Shown here: in pieces, positions 45,567-54,260 of the stretch
How positions within the stretch are numbered: position 1 is the stretch's first letter
How the letters are laid out: each line of letters starts with the position of its first letter
Origin: UBA1447 sp964627535
GTDB taxonomy: Bacteria > Bacillota > Clostridia > Oscillospirales > Acutalibacteraceae
DNA: 64,000 nucleotides
NCBI GenBank assembly: GCA_964627535.1
Contig: CAZVJW010000014.1
Location: 1 to 64,000, forward strand
Direction: 5' to 3'
The notes under the pieces: model-generated
What the model was told of the DNA's origin: nothing
Seen by the model: only the letters and a program-made list of their open reading frames with translations
Databases searched by the model: none
Program-made: the position numbers and the translations under genes

Positions 45567-46133
45567 ATGGAACAAAAGATAAAAATTGATGTGCTCAAAA
45601 TGGCGGAAATGGCAATGTTGGTTGCTATTTCGATTATTTCGCTTTATGTTATTCCGCTATGGTCAATCTTTCCTTCCGCGGCTTTTTTACAATATGACAT
45701 CGCGGATGTACCCGTATTGATAGGTACTATGCTTTTTGGACCCGGCTCGGGACTGCTGATACTGGCACTGGTCAGTGCTATACAAGGCTTAACAATTAGC
45801 GCAGCCAGCGGTTGGGTAGGAATTATAATGCATTTTTGTGCTTCGGGTGCATTGGTGTTGGTTTCCGGCTTCATATATAAAAAATGGAAAAAGGTTTGGT
45901 CGCTTATCATTGGCTTAGTGTTGGGTTCTCTTGCGATGACAGCTTTAATGGTTCCGCTAAACCTTATCTTGACAGTCCGGTTTTTCGGTGTGCCATATGA
46001 GGCGGTTAAAGATCTGCTTGTACCGGCAATTATTCCGTTTAACCTTATTAAGGCAGGTTTAAACTCAGCTTTAACAGTGGCTCTGTTTTTTCCGATAAGA
46101 AAAATATTTAAAAAGTTGAATTTCGTTAAATAG
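45567..46133 (+). CDS. ribU: Riboflavin ECF transporter substrate-binding subunit RibU
   Basis: This is a 188-residue membrane protein with about six spans, the S component of an energy-coupling factor transporter for riboflavin. Family-like features are LVAISIISLYVIPLWSIFPSAAFLQYDIADVPVLIG near the start and PFNLIKAGLNSALTVALFFPI near the end. The assignment is strengthened by the FMN riboswitch directly upstream. ATG 45567 follows GGAGGCAGG. The shared ECF module genes are not in the window. Confidence 0.92.
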   Translation: MEQKIKIDVLKMAEMAMLVAISIISLYVIPLWSIFPSAAFLQYDIADVPVLIGTMLFGPGSGLLILALVSAIQGLTISAASGWVGIIMHFCASGALVLVSGFIYKKWKKVWSLIIGLVLGSLAMTALMVPLNLILTVRFFGVPYEAVKDLLVPAIIPFNLIKAGLNSALTVALFFPIRKIFKKLNFVK

Positions 46134-46186
46134 CCATTATTTTATCTTATTAAAAGTGAACAGATTTTAAATTTTTGCGTTTAATC

Positions 46187-46215
46187 TTGACAAATTTGAC
46201 ACAAAGCGGTAAAAT
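46187..46215 (+). promoter_or_regulatory. Sigma-A promoter of metK
   Basis: TTGACA (46187-46192) and TAAAAT (46210-46215) with 17-base spacing lie just upstream of the SAM riboswitch. Confidence 0.7.
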
Positions 46216-46236
46216 TAACATACAAATTAAATATTT

Positions 46237-46343
46237 CCTTATTAAGAGCGGCTGAGGGTACAGGCCCTGTGAAGCCCGGCAACCAGTAAAGCTTAACACC
46301 TTTACAAGGTGCCAAATCCTGCGGTATTAACCGAAAGATAAGG
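46237..46343 (+). promoter_or_regulatory. SAM-I riboswitch (S-box)
   Basis: Conserved blocks are present: CTTATTAAGAGCGGCTGAGG, GGCCCTGTGAAGCCCGGCAAC, AAGGTGCCAAATCCTGC and GAAAGATAAGG. It lies 61 bases upstream of metK and should shut it down when SAM is abundant. Confidence 0.96.
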
Positions 46344-46403
46344 TGTTTCAAACGCCCGCGGTTAGCCCGCGTGCGTTATTTTTTTACACAAGAAGGGGAT
46401 TTT

Positions 46404-47558
46404 ATGGCAAGACATCTTTTTACATCAGAATCAGTAACAGAAGGGCATCCGGATAAAATCTGTGACCAGATATCCGATGCTGTCCTTGATGCAATCATGG
46501 AACAGGACAATATGGGCAGGGTTGCCTGCGAATGCACCTGCACAACAGGTATGGTGTTTGTAATGGGCGAAATTTCGACAAGCTGCTATGTCGATATCCC
46601 GAAGCTTGTGAGGAAAGTGATATGCGATATCGGGTACGACAGTGCGGAAAAAGGCTTTGACGGAAATACCTGCGCGATTATCACATCGATTGACGAACAA
46701 TCGTCGGATATTGCACTTGGAGTCGACAGAGAAGGCGCTGGGGACCAAGGTATGATGTTCGGGTTTGCCTGTGATGAGACGCCGGAGTTTATGCCGCTTC
46801 CGATTTCGCTGGCCCATAAGCTTGTCCGCCGTTTGACCGAGGTCAGAAAAAACGGGACACTTCCATATTTACGCGCTGACGGCAAGTCGCAGGTTACGGT
46901 GGAATATGATAAAGATGACAAGCCGTTCAGAGTGGATGCGGTTGTTATTTCATCCCAGCACAGTGCGGATGCAAGTCTTGATATAATTCGTAAAGATATT
47001 ATTGAAAAGGTCATTAGACCGACTATACCCGCCGGACTTATGGACGAAAATACTATTATTTACATCAACCCCACCGGCCGTTTTGTCACCGGTGGCCCTC
47101 AGGGGGACAGCGGCCTGACAGGGCGCAAAATTATCGTTGATACTTATGGCGGATATTCAAGGCACGGCGGCGGATCATTTTCCGGCAAGGACCCGACCAA
47201 GGTTGACCGTTCCGCAGCATACGCGGCAAGATATATTGCGAAAAATATAGTCGCCGCGGGACTTGCCAAAAAGTGCGAGGTTGAACTTGCCTATGCTATT
47301 GGGGTAGCCTGCCCGGTTTCCGTGATGGCTGAAACCTTTGGAACCGGTGTTATTTCGGACGACACTTTAAGTAAAATCATCACCGAACAATTTGACCTTA
47401 GACCTGCCTCAATCATCAAAACTCTTGACCTTCGCCGGCCGATTTATAAGCAGCTGGCCGTGCTTGGACATGTCGGCAGATCCGATATTGACCTGCCTTG
47501 GGAAAAGACAGACAAGGCCGGCGATCTTCGCAAGGCTGCAGGCATAGACAACCTATAA
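46404..47558 (+). CDS. metK: S-adenosylmethionine synthetase
   Basis: MetK (384 residues) makes SAM from methionine and ATP. Family motifs are FTSESVTEGHPDKICDQISD at the start, GAGDQGMMFGFA in the middle and the P-loop-like GGGSFSGKDPTKVDRSAAY. ATG 46404 follows AGAAGGGGA; an upstream ATG at 46371 lies within the riboswitch expression region without a ribosome binding site. It is controlled by the S-box upstream and ended by a hairpin downstream. The SAM made here feeds the radical SAM and methyltransferase genes nearby. Confidence 0.98.
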   Translation: MARHLFTSESVTEGHPDKICDQISDAVLDAIMEQDNMGRVACECTCTTGMVFVMGEISTSCYVDIPKLVRKVICDIGYDSAEKGFDGNTCAIITSIDEQSSDIALGVDREGAGDQGMMFGFACDETPEFMPLPISLAHKLVRRLTEVRKNGTLPYLRADGKSQVTVEYDKDDKPFRVDAVVISSQHSADASLDIIRKDIIEKVIRPTIPAGLMDENTIIYINPTGRFVTGGPQGDSGLTGRKIIVDTYGGYSRHGGGSFSGKDPTKVDRSAAYAARYIAKNIVAAGLAKKCEVELAYAIGVACPVSVMAETFGTGVISDDTLSKIITEQFDLRPASIIKTLDLRRPIYKQLAVLGHVGRSDIDLPWEKTDKAGDLRKAAGIDNL

Positions 47559-47582
47559 TCGGAAGTATGAATTAATATAATT

Positions 47583-47612
47583 GAGCCTGTCAAAGTGTTT
47601 TTTGGCAGGCTC
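47583..47612 (+). terminator. Terminator of metK
   Basis: GAGCCTG and CAGGCTC arms enclose a loop with a TTTTTT run, 25 bases after the metK stop. Confidence 0.6.
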
Positions 47613-47622
47613 GAAACTTAAC

Positions 47623-47651
47623 TTGAAACTGAACATGCGATAATGTACAAT
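47623..47651 (+). promoter_or_regulatory. Probable promoter of the radical SAM pair
   Basis: TTGAAA (47623-47628) and TACAAT (47646-47651) with 17-base spacing, about 30 bases before the start codon. Confidence 0.5.
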
Positions 47652-47680
47652 ATCAATATTAAAAAGATACGGAGTTAAAT

Positions 47681-49525
47681 ATGTTGCCGAAAGAGATTGA
47701 AAAAATACTGCCATTGGTTCAAAAACCCGGGCGTTATACCGGCGGAGAACTGAACAGCATCGTTAAAGATAAAAACGATGTTTCGGTTCGTTATGCCTTT
47801 TGTTTTCCGGATACTTATGAAATCGGCATGTCCCACCTCGGTATGAAAATTCTGTATTCACTTGCCAACAGCAGAGATGATACTTGGTGCGAAAGAGTCT
47901 TCGCTCCGTGGGTGGATATGGAGGACTTGATGAGACGCGAAGGGATTCGGCTCTACGCGCTCGAAAGCGGTGACCCGGTTGCGGATTTTGATATGATAGG
48001 CTTCACGCTGCAATATGAACTGAGTTACTCAAATGTGCTGAACATGCTTGACTTGGCAGGTTTGCCCATTAAAGCTGCCGACAGAACAGCACTTACCCCG
48101 ATCGTTATAGGCGGCGGTCCCTGCGTATGCAATGCGGAACCCGTTGCGGAGTTTTTTGATCTCTTCCTTCCGGGAGAGGGTGAGGAGATATCCGGCGAGT
48201 TGATTGACCTGCTGAAAGAGCATAAACTGAATGGTTCCTCTAAAGCGGAATTTTTGCTGGCCGCCTCAAAAATAAATGGTGTATATGTACCTTCGCTCTA
48301 TGACGTCAGTTATCTCCCGGACGGCACAGTTGAAGCAATTAAACCGCTGAGAGACGCTCCGGCAAGGATTCATAAAAGGTTTATGAGCAATTTAGACACC
48401 ATGTTTGCTCCGGATAATTTTATTGTGCCATTCCTTGAAATCGTGCATGACAGGGTAACGGTCGAAATATTCAGGGGATGTATCCGCGGCTGCCGTTTCT
48501 GCCAGGCCGGCTTTTTATACCGGCCTGTCAGGGAAAAATCTCCGGATACGGTCAACACACAGTGTAAAGTTCTTTGCGAAAGTACGGGATATGATGAGGT
48601 ATCCCTTTGCTCCTTGAGCACAAGCGATTATACGCAAATAAACAGTCTTCTGACCAAACTTTTCAATTGGACGGTCGATGACAAGGTTAACATTTCATTG
48701 CCGTCACTGCGGGCCGATAATTTTCCGGAGGAGCTTATAGAAAAACTGACCGAAGTGCGCCGCAGCGGGCTTACCTTTGCACCCGAAGCGGGATCACAGC
48801 GGTTAAGGGATACCATTAATAAAAATGTTACGGAAGAAGAAATTCTTTCAACTGTCCGCAAAGCATATGAGGGCGGATGGACGGCTGTGAAGCTTTATTT
48901 TATGTTAGGCTTACCGACCGAAACCTTTGAGGATATCAATGGCATAGCGGAACTTGCGCAAAAAATTGTCGATGAATATTATATGAATCCGGACAGACCA
49001 AAGGGAAAAAGCGTTTCGGTTGCAGTCAGTGTTGCAAGTTTTGTGCCAAAACCCTTTACACCTTTTCAATGGGAACCTCAGGACACGCTGGAGATGCTTG
49101 AAAAAAAACAGAACTATCTGAGAGATTGCATCAAAACCCGTAAGGTGAATATAAGCCGCCATAACGCGAAGACCAGCTTTTTGGAGGGCGTTTTCGCGCG
49201 GGGCGACAGGCGGCTTTCAAAGGTTTTAGAACATGCCTGGCGTAAAGGCTGTCGTTTTGACGGTTGGGACGACCAGTTTAAAATGGATGTTTGGATGCAG
49301 GCTTTTGAGGAATGCGGTCTCTCACCGCAGTTTTACGCGAACCGAAAACGGGATTTTAACGAAATATTGCCTTGGGACCATATGGACTACGGTGTCAGCA
49401 AGGCCTTTCTGATGAGCGAAAACAAAAAAGCGCACGCAGACAAAACTACCCCCAACTGCCGTGATAAGTGTTCCGGTTGCGGAATCAATTCTATTTGCGG
49501 AGGTATTTGCAATGCGCCCGATTAG
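47681..49525 (+). CDS. TIGR03960 family B12-binding-site radical SAM protein
   Basis: This is a 614-residue radical SAM protein. The N-terminal 200 residues form a B12-binding-like domain (SYSNVLNMLDLAGLP, GGGPCVCNAEP). The radical SAM core has the cluster motif RGCIRGCRFCQAGFLYRP near residue 270. EAGSQRLRD and a C-terminal cysteine-rich knuckle CRDKCSGCGINSICGGIC close the protein. The family is nearly always paired with TIGR03936, as here with a 14-base overlap. The pair is thought to modify RNA or protein, but the reaction is not established to my knowledge. Confidence 0.92.
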   Translation: MLPKEIEKILPLVQKPGRYTGGELNSIVKDKNDVSVRYAFCFPDTYEIGMSHLGMKILYSLANSRDDTWCERVFAPWVDMEDLMRREGIRLYALESGDPVADFDMIGFTLQYELSYSNVLNMLDLAGLPIKAADRTALTPIVIGGGPCVCNAEPVAEFFDLFLPGEGEEISGELIDLLKEHKLNGSSKAEFLLAASKINGVYVPSLYDVSYLPDGTVEAIKPLRDAPARIHKRFMSNLDTMFAPDNFIVPFLEIVHDRVTVEIFRGCIRGCRFCQAGFLYRPVREKSPDTVNTQCKVLCESTGYDEVSLCSLSTSDYTQINSLLTKLFNWTVDDKVNISLPSLRADNFPEELIEKLTEVRRSGLTFAPEAGSQRLRDTINKNVTEEEILSTVRKAYEGGWTAVKLYFMLGLPTETFEDINGIAELAQKIVDEYYMNPDRPKGKSVSVAVSVASFVPKPFTPFQWEPQDTLEMLEKKQNYLRDCIKTRKVNISRHNAKTSFLEGVFARGDRRLSKVLEHAWRKGCRFDGWDDQFKMDVWMQAFEECGLSPQFYANRKRDFNEILPWDHMDYGVSKAFLMSENKKAHADKTTPNCRDKCSGCGINSICGGICNAPD

Positions 49526-50186
49526 AGTATGGTTCAGTAAAACCGGCAATGCTAAATATATATCGCATCTTGACCTTAACCGATGCATGACCAGAGCGGT
49601 GCGAAGGGCGCACATACCGCTTTGGTATACCGAAGGTTTCAACCCGCATCCATATATCACCTTTGCCCTGCCGCTGTCCCTCGGGCATGAAAGCGAGGCG
49701 GAGCCGATGGATATATGTATAGAAGGTGACGTGAAAAACCGTGAAATCAAAGAACGCCTGGCAAGTGTTATGCCGGATGGCATCAAAATTACGGAAGTCA
49801 GTGATGCTCAGTGCGATGCAAAAGAAATAAGTTATGCAGAATATGAAATAGTGTTGGATTTTGACAATAAAAGCGAAGCTGTACAATTTGCTGAAAAGTC
49901 GAAAAATCTTTTAGCCGGGGGTGAACTGAAAGCCGAAAAATCGGGTAAACAGGGCAGGCACAAGGTAATGAAGCAAGTCGCTTTAAAAGACTATATCTTC
50001 GGCTTTGATGTCAACAATACCGGCGGGAAAGTTTTGCTGAATTTTATGCTTTCAGCAGGAAACACATCCAATCTAAATCCGGTTCTGATTTTGGAAAGCC
50101 TGAGTTCCGCAACAGGAATTGCTGTTAAACCCGACAAAATAGTAAGAAAAAGATTATTAAAAGCGGATTTTGAAGTTTTCAGGTGA
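49512..50186 (+). CDS. TIGR03936 family radical SAM-associated protein (DUF2344)
   Basis: This 224-residue protein opens MRPIRVWFSKTGNAKYISHL and carries DLNRCMTRAVRRAHIPLWYTEGFNPHP, the hallmark of DUF2344. It overlaps the upstream radical SAM gene by 14 bases, with GGAGG 13 bases before its ATG, so translation is coupled. Length is normal. In many Clostridia ribonuclease G, rplU and rpmA follow; here rplS follows instead. Confidence 0.9.
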   Translation: MRPIRVWFSKTGNAKYISHLDLNRCMTRAVRRAHIPLWYTEGFNPHPYITFALPLSLGHESEAEPMDICIEGDVKNREIKERLASVMPDGIKITEVSDAQCDAKEISYAEYEIVLDFDNKSEAVQFAEKSKNLLAGGELKAEKSGKQGRHKVMKQVALKDYIFGFDVNNTGGKVLLNFMLSAGNTSNLNPVLILESLSSATGIAVKPDKIVRKRLLKADFEVFR

Positions 50187-50234
50187 TTGTTTCGGCTGAA
50201 AAGCTTCATAAAGACAAATATTTAAATAAAATAC

Positions 50235-50263
50235 TTGAAACCTTGAACTATTTGTGATATTAT
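50235..50263 (+). promoter_or_regulatory. Promoter of the rplS operon
   Basis: TTGAAA (50235-50240) and TATTAT (50258-50263) with 17-base spacing and an extended -10 TG at 50255-50256. Confidence 0.65.
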
Positions 50264-50277
50264 ATCCGAGCATTTGT

Positions 50278-50372
50278 TTCCATCTGCTCATGATGGGGTT
50301 TAATGCTTAAACATTAAAGCTGATGGTCCTCTGCGGCGCCGCTGTACGAACATCTGAAAAAAACGGAGGAAA
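50278..50372 (+). promoter_or_regulatory. Candidate ribosomal protein L19 leader RNA
   Basis: The leader just upstream of rplS contains paired blocks (CATCTGCTCATGATGGGG..., TTAATGCTTAAACATTAAAGC) and GCGGCGCCGCTGTACGAACATC before the ribosome binding site. This matches the position of the known L19 autoregulatory leader of Firmicutes. I could not align it to the family model. Confidence 0.55.
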
Positions 50373-50378
50373 ATTTCA

Positions 50379-50723
50379 ATGGACGCACTCAAAGCAATCA
50401 CGCAAGATCAAATCAAGGCAGAAGTACCCCAAATAACAATAGGCAATACCGTTAAAGTGTATGTTAAAATCCATGAAGGCGAAAGGGAAAGAGTACAGGC
50501 TTTTGAAGGTATTATTATTGCCCGCAACGGTAGCGGTGTTTCCGAAACCTTTACCGTACGCCGAGTTTCCTACGGCGTAGGTGTTGAGAGGGTTTTCCCA
50601 ATCCATTCACCGAATGTCGTCAAGGTGGAAAATATAAGAGCCGGTAAGATTCGGAGAGCAAAGCTCTATTACCTGCGCGACAGAGTCGGAAAAGCTGCCA
50701 AGGTTAAACAAAAGCTCGGCTGA
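50379..50723 (+). CDS. rplS: 50S ribosomal protein L19
   Basis: L19 (114 residues) sits at the subunit interface. The protein carries the family sequence GNTVKVYVKIHEGERERVQA, FEGIIIARNGSGVSETFTVR and RRAKLYYLRDRVGKAAKVK. GGAGGAAAA precedes the ATG. It heads a run with two signal peptidases, rbgA, rnhB and yraN, an order common in Firmicutes, though a terminator follows it directly. Confidence 0.98.
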   Translation: MDALKAITQDQIKAEVPQITIGNTVKVYVKIHEGERERVQAFEGIIIARNGSGVSETFTVRRVSYGVGVERVFPIHSPNVVKVENIRAGKIRRAKLYYLRDRVGKAAKVKQKLG

Positions 50724-50777
50724 TCCAATACTGAACCGCGCACAATTTATGATAATTATTTGTTTGTTTAACAAATC

Positions 50778-50806
50778 AAAAGGGCAGACATTTGGTCTGC
50801 CCTTTT
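50778..50806 (+). terminator. Rho-independent terminator after rplS
   Basis: AAAAGGGCAGAC and GTCTGCCCTTTT pair perfectly around a five-base loop, 55 bases after rplS. Confidence 0.85.
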
Positions 50807-50815
50807 GGGTATTTA

Positions 50816-50971
50816 TACTAACCACCGATAAAACGCATTAAATCTTTGCGGTCTTTTTTACGCCGTACTGCGTTGTCCTCCTTGCCTTGCGACAGCAAAG
50901 CATCGTCGTCCGCTTTGTACAGCACAAAAAATCATCGTAAATCTAACAACGCTTTTCATCGCCGATTAGTA
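50816..50971. mobile_element. MITE-like element, copy G, with a different interior
   Basis: The ends TACTAACCACCGATAAAACGC and (reverse complement) TACTAATCGGCGATGAAAAGC resemble the MITE termini, and TA flanks are present. The 156-bp interior is unlike the other copies: it is GC-richer, with GCGTTGTCCTCCTTGC. It may be a related family using the same transposase. It occupies the 295-base gap before lepB, in which I see no gene. Confidence 0.6.
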
Positions 50972-51017
50972 TTACAAACGGAATTTGATTAAACTGCGAC
51001 TCAAGGAGGGCGGAAAA

Positions 51018-51617
51018 GTGCGAAGAATAAATGAATATTGGATTGAGTTTGTTCAACCTGCTGCCGCTGAACCGCCTGCGGCAAAACGTTGGGTGATGCT
51101 ATATGAGTGGATAGATTCGGTAATGGGTGCAATTGTTATTATCTTTCTACTCTTCACCTTTATCTTCAGAGCTGTCGGTGTCGACGGAACTTCTATGGTT
51201 CCGACCCTAAATGACGGAGACTGGGTTGCCATAACGGGTATGAACTTTACACCCGAAAGAGGGGATATCGTCGTTGTCACGCAGCCGAATGATGTGCACG
51301 AGCCATTAATTAAACGGATAATTGCAATCGGCGGTGATACTATTAATATTGACTTTATAACCCACGAAGTAACGGTTAACGGTGAAATCCTTATTGAACC
51401 ATATATAAATGCATCGACATCAAGGAGTTTTGATGTGGTTTTTCCCATAACGATACCGGAAGGGTTTGTTTTTGTTATGGGCGACAATAGAAACTTATCA
51501 AAAGACAGCAGAGCGTCTGGAATCGGTCTTATTGACGAGCGATATATTCTTGGGAAAGCAAGGCTCAGACTGTTCCCTTTTAGCCAATTTAAAATTGATT
51601 ATGTTTCTGTAGGCTGA
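51018..51617 (+). CDS. lepB: Signal peptidase I, first copy
   Basis: This is a 199-residue type I signal peptidase that removes Sec signal peptides outside the membrane. One membrane span lies near residues 34-52. The serine is S59 in GTSMVPTL, the lysine base is K99 in PLIKRIIAIGGD, and the box E motif GDNRNLSKDSR follows. GTG 51018 is chosen because AAGGAGGGCGG lies upstream. A paralogue follows 47 bases later. The N-terminal 30 residues before the span are longer than in the second copy. Confidence 0.93.
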   Translation: MRRINEYWIEFVQPAAAEPPAAKRWVMLYEWIDSVMGAIVIIFLLFTFIFRAVGVDGTSMVPTLNDGDWVAITGMNFTPERGDIVVVTQPNDVHEPLIKRIIAIGGDTINIDFITHEVTVNGEILIEPYINASTSRSFDVVFPITIPEGFVFVMGDNRNLSKDSRASGIGLIDERYILGKARLRLFPFSQFKIDYVSVG

Positions 51618-51664
51618 GTTAAACGAAATAATATAGTAAATATGAGAGAATTGAAGTGAGATTT

Positions 51665-52207
51665 ATGTCTGAATCCGGCATAAAAAGCAAAATAGTACAA
51701 ACTGTATATGATACAGCATCGATTATGGCGACTGCTGTTATTACAATTATGTTTGTTTTTACCTTCTTTTTTAGAATTGCGGGCGTTGTGGGACCTTCAA
51801 TGATACCGACCTTGCAGGATGGGGATAAACTGATGGTGTCGGCTTTTGTGAATGAACCAAAAAAAGGTGATGTTATAATTATAACGCAGCCAAATGATTT
51901 TCATGAACCGATAGTGAAACGCATCATAGCGTTACCCGGTCAAATTGTCGATATCAATTTTGAAAAAGGTTTTGTTTATGTTGATGGAGTTCTGCTCAAT
52001 GAGCCATATATACAAGGTAATACAACAGATAAATTTGATAAGGATTTCCCCCTGACAGTACCTGAAGGCAGTGTTTTTGTTATGGGGGATAACAGAGAAC
52101 ATTCAACGGACAGCCGTTCAAGCCAGATCGGGTTTGTAGAAGAAAACTACATCCTTGGCAAAGTAATCGGCAGGATATCACCTGCCGGAAATTGGCATGT
52201 CGGATGA
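51665..52207 (+). CDS. lepB: Signal peptidase I, second copy
   Basis: This is a 180-residue paralogue of the preceding gene. One membrane span near 17-37, nucleophile S45 in GPSMIPTL, lysine K85 in PIVKRIIALPG, and GDNREHSTDSR. ATG 51665 follows AAGTGAG by four bases; a GTG nine bases upstream is an alternative start. Two adjacent signal peptidases suit an organism that secretes many proteins, and several such proteins are encoded in this window. Confidence 0.92.
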   Translation: MSESGIKSKIVQTVYDTASIMATAVITIMFVFTFFFRIAGVVGPSMIPTLQDGDKLMVSAFVNEPKKGDVIIITQPNDFHEPIVKRIIALPGQIVDINFEKGFVYVDGVLLNEPYIQGNTTDKFDKDFPLTVPEGSVFVMGDNREHSTDSRSSQIGFVEENYILGKVIGRISPAGNWHVG

Positions 52208-52236
52208 ATTTTTGATAAAAATGGTGAAAAAATATA

Positions 52237-53094
52237 ATGAGCGATTTTCAAAGACAAAATGTTCAGTGGTTTCCCGGTCATATGGCAAAGACACGAAGGC
52301 TTATCAAAGAGAGCCTTCCGCTTGTCGATGCCGTTGCGGAAATACTGGACGCCAGAATACCGCTAAGCAGCCGAAATCCTGAAATATTCAAACTTATCGG
52401 CGACAAACCGTTGATTGTGCTTCTTAATAAATGCGATTTGGCGGACGAAAAAGCCACACGCCGCTGGATTGAATATTTTGCCCGGCAGAATATCTGCGCC
52501 ATGGCGGTTGATTGCAGAAGCGGGAAAGGCCTCAGCAACTTCCGCCCGCTTGTCAGCGGACTTTTGAAGGATAAAATAGCGTCGAACACCGAAAAGGGTA
52601 TGGCCGGCAGATCTGTCAGAGTTATGGTTGTCGGCATACCGAATACTGGCAAGTCCTCTTTTATAAACCGTATGGCCGGAAAAAACAAGGCAATGGTTGC
52701 CGATAAGCCCGGCGTAACCCGTCAAAACCAATGGTTTGATATAGGCAGCGGCGTTCAACTGCTCGACACACCGGGTGTGTTGTGGCCGAAGTTTGAAGAC
52801 CCTGCCGTAGGGGACAAACTTGCTTTCACAGGTTCGGTTAAGGATGAGATAATGGATATTGAAATTATCGCGCAGCGCTTGCTTGGCTTGATGAAGACTT
52901 CATACGCCGAAAGATTATTTGAACGCTACGGATTAAAAAATATAACGGATGTTGAGAATTATGATCTTTTGGAGATGCTTGCCAAAAAACGGGGTATGCT
53001 CATTGGCGGCGGCGGAGCCGATACCGCAAGAGCGGCGGTTATGCTGCTTGATGAATTCAGAGGCGGCAAATTGGGAAGAATTACACTGGAATAG
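52237..53094 (+). CDS. rbgA: Ribosome biogenesis GTPase RbgA (YlqF)
   Basis: RbgA (285 residues) is a circularly permuted GTPase needed for late 50S assembly. The G motifs appear in permuted order: NKCD (G4, 64-67), then GIPNTGKS (G1, 133-140), then DTPG (G3, 177-180). The opening VQWFPGHMAKT is diagnostic. A C-terminal RNA-binding domain follows. It lies 29 bases after lepB and 8 before rnhB, as in other Firmicutes. Confidence 0.96.
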   Translation: MSDFQRQNVQWFPGHMAKTRRLIKESLPLVDAVAEILDARIPLSSRNPEIFKLIGDKPLIVLLNKCDLADEKATRRWIEYFARQNICAMAVDCRSGKGLSNFRPLVSGLLKDKIASNTEKGMAGRSVRVMVVGIPNTGKSSFINRMAGKNKAMVADKPGVTRQNQWFDIGSGVQLLDTPGVLWPKFEDPAVGDKLAFTGSVKDEIMDIEIIAQRLLGLMKTSYAERLFERYGLKNITDVENYDLLEMLAKKRGMLIGGGGADTARAAVMLLDEFRGGKLGRITLE

Positions 53095-53102
53095 GAAAAA
53101 CA

Positions 53103-53708
53103 ATGGATTGGAATTTATACGAAAATGAGACCCGCATGCAAGGCTACAGTTTTATCTGCGGGGTGGACGAAGCGGGAAGAGGTCCGCTTGCGGGGCCGGT
53201 TTTCGCAGCAGCGGTTATTTTACCGGAAGAGTGCGAAATTGAAGGAATAAATGATTCGAAAAAGATTTCTGAAAAAAAAAGGAACGCTCTTTTTGATATA
53301 ATTAAAGAAGAATCTGTAGCCTACAGCATCGCATCCGCATCTGAAGACGAGATTGATGAAATCAACATATTGCAGGCAACCTTTCTTGCTATGAAACGGG
53401 CAGTTGAGGGGTTGAAAATCAAGCCCGATATTGCTCTTGTTGACGGCAATCAAAAGCCTCCGATTTCTATACCGGCAAAAACGATAATTCAAGGCGACGG
53501 TTTAAGCATTTCAATTGCCGCAGCTTCAATTTTGGCAAAGGTCAGCAGAGACAGATATATGGCGGAACTTGACATGCTTTATCCGCAATATCAGTTCATA
53601 AAGCATAAAGGCTACGGAACGAAACTGCATTATGAAATGCTTGCCGAATTCGGCATATCACCGGTGCACAGAAAAAGCTTTTTAAAGAACTTTGACCGCG
53701 CAAAATAA
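53103..53708 (+). CDS. rnhB: Ribonuclease HII
   Basis: RNase HII (201 residues) removes ribonucleotides from DNA. Motif CGVDEAGRGPLAGPV gives metal ligands D22 and E23, and D114 lies in ALVDGNQ. HKGYGTKLHYEMLAEFGISPVHRKSF is the typical C-terminal segment. Length is normal. It is in the rplS-to-yraN run, eight bases after rbgA. Confidence 0.96.
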   Translation: MDWNLYENETRMQGYSFICGVDEAGRGPLAGPVFAAAVILPEECEIEGINDSKKISEKKRNALFDIIKEESVAYSIASASEDEIDEINILQATFLAMKRAVEGLKIKPDIALVDGNQKPPISIPAKTIIQGDGLSISIAAASILAKVSRDRYMAELDMLYPQYQFIKHKGYGTKLHYEMLAEFGISPVHRKSFLKNFDRAK

Positions 53709-53736
53709 AATTCTGTCCGGCAAGGCGGGTGGTTAA

Positions 53737-54102
53737 ATGAATATAAATAAAACCGGTCTTTGGGGCGAAACTTATGCCGCGAGATATTTGCGTGATTTAG
53801 GCTGTAAAATTATTGCGGCAAATGTCAGCAACCGTTTCGGAGAAGTGGATATTATTGCAGCCGATGACGAATTTATCTTTTTTGCGGAAGTGAAGACCAG
53901 GGGAGAAAACGCAATTGCATACCCCGCCGAATCGGTCGGCATTCAAAAACAAAGAAAGATCTGCGCGGTAGCCGCAGCTTTTTTGCAAAGATATAAATAT
54001 GATTTGCAGCCGCGCTTTGATGTGATAGAAGTATATCTTGATGAAAACAGCAAGCTGAAAAAAATAAACCATATAAAAAACGCTTTCGATAGTACTTTTT
54101 GA
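53737..54102 (+). CDS. yraN: YraN family (UPF0102) nuclease-like protein
   Basis: This is a 121-residue protein of UPF0102 with a restriction-endonuclease-like fold. The opening GLWGETYAARYLRDLGCKI and core FGEVDIIAADDEFIFFAEVKTR give a PD-(D/E)xK-like E...D...ExK arrangement. It is commonly found just after rnhB, as here. Function is not firmly established. Confidence 0.92.
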   Translation: MNINKTGLWGETYAARYLRDLGCKIIAANVSNRFGEVDIIAADDEFIFFAEVKTRGENAIAYPAESVGIQKQRKICAVAAAFLQRYKYDLQPRFDVIEVYLDENSKLKKINHIKNAFDSTF

Positions 54103-54174
54103 AATGCATTGTATCTTTAAAATCCGGATAATTTATTAATAAAGAAAATAAATAATCAACAATTACCTTATAAA

Positions 54175-54198
54175 CTGTAAAGCATAACAGCTTTACAG
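54175..54198 (+). terminator. Hairpin after yraN
   Basis: CTGTAAAGC and GCTTTACAG pair perfectly around six bases, 72 bases after the yraN stop. No T-run follows; a terminator or mRNA-stabilising role is likely but unproven. Confidence 0.45.
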
Positions 54199-54260
54199 AT
54201 ACGGGAAATCAGCTGAATTTAGGAACTGATTCGCAGGCAAATATAAGAAAAACCTTTTCA

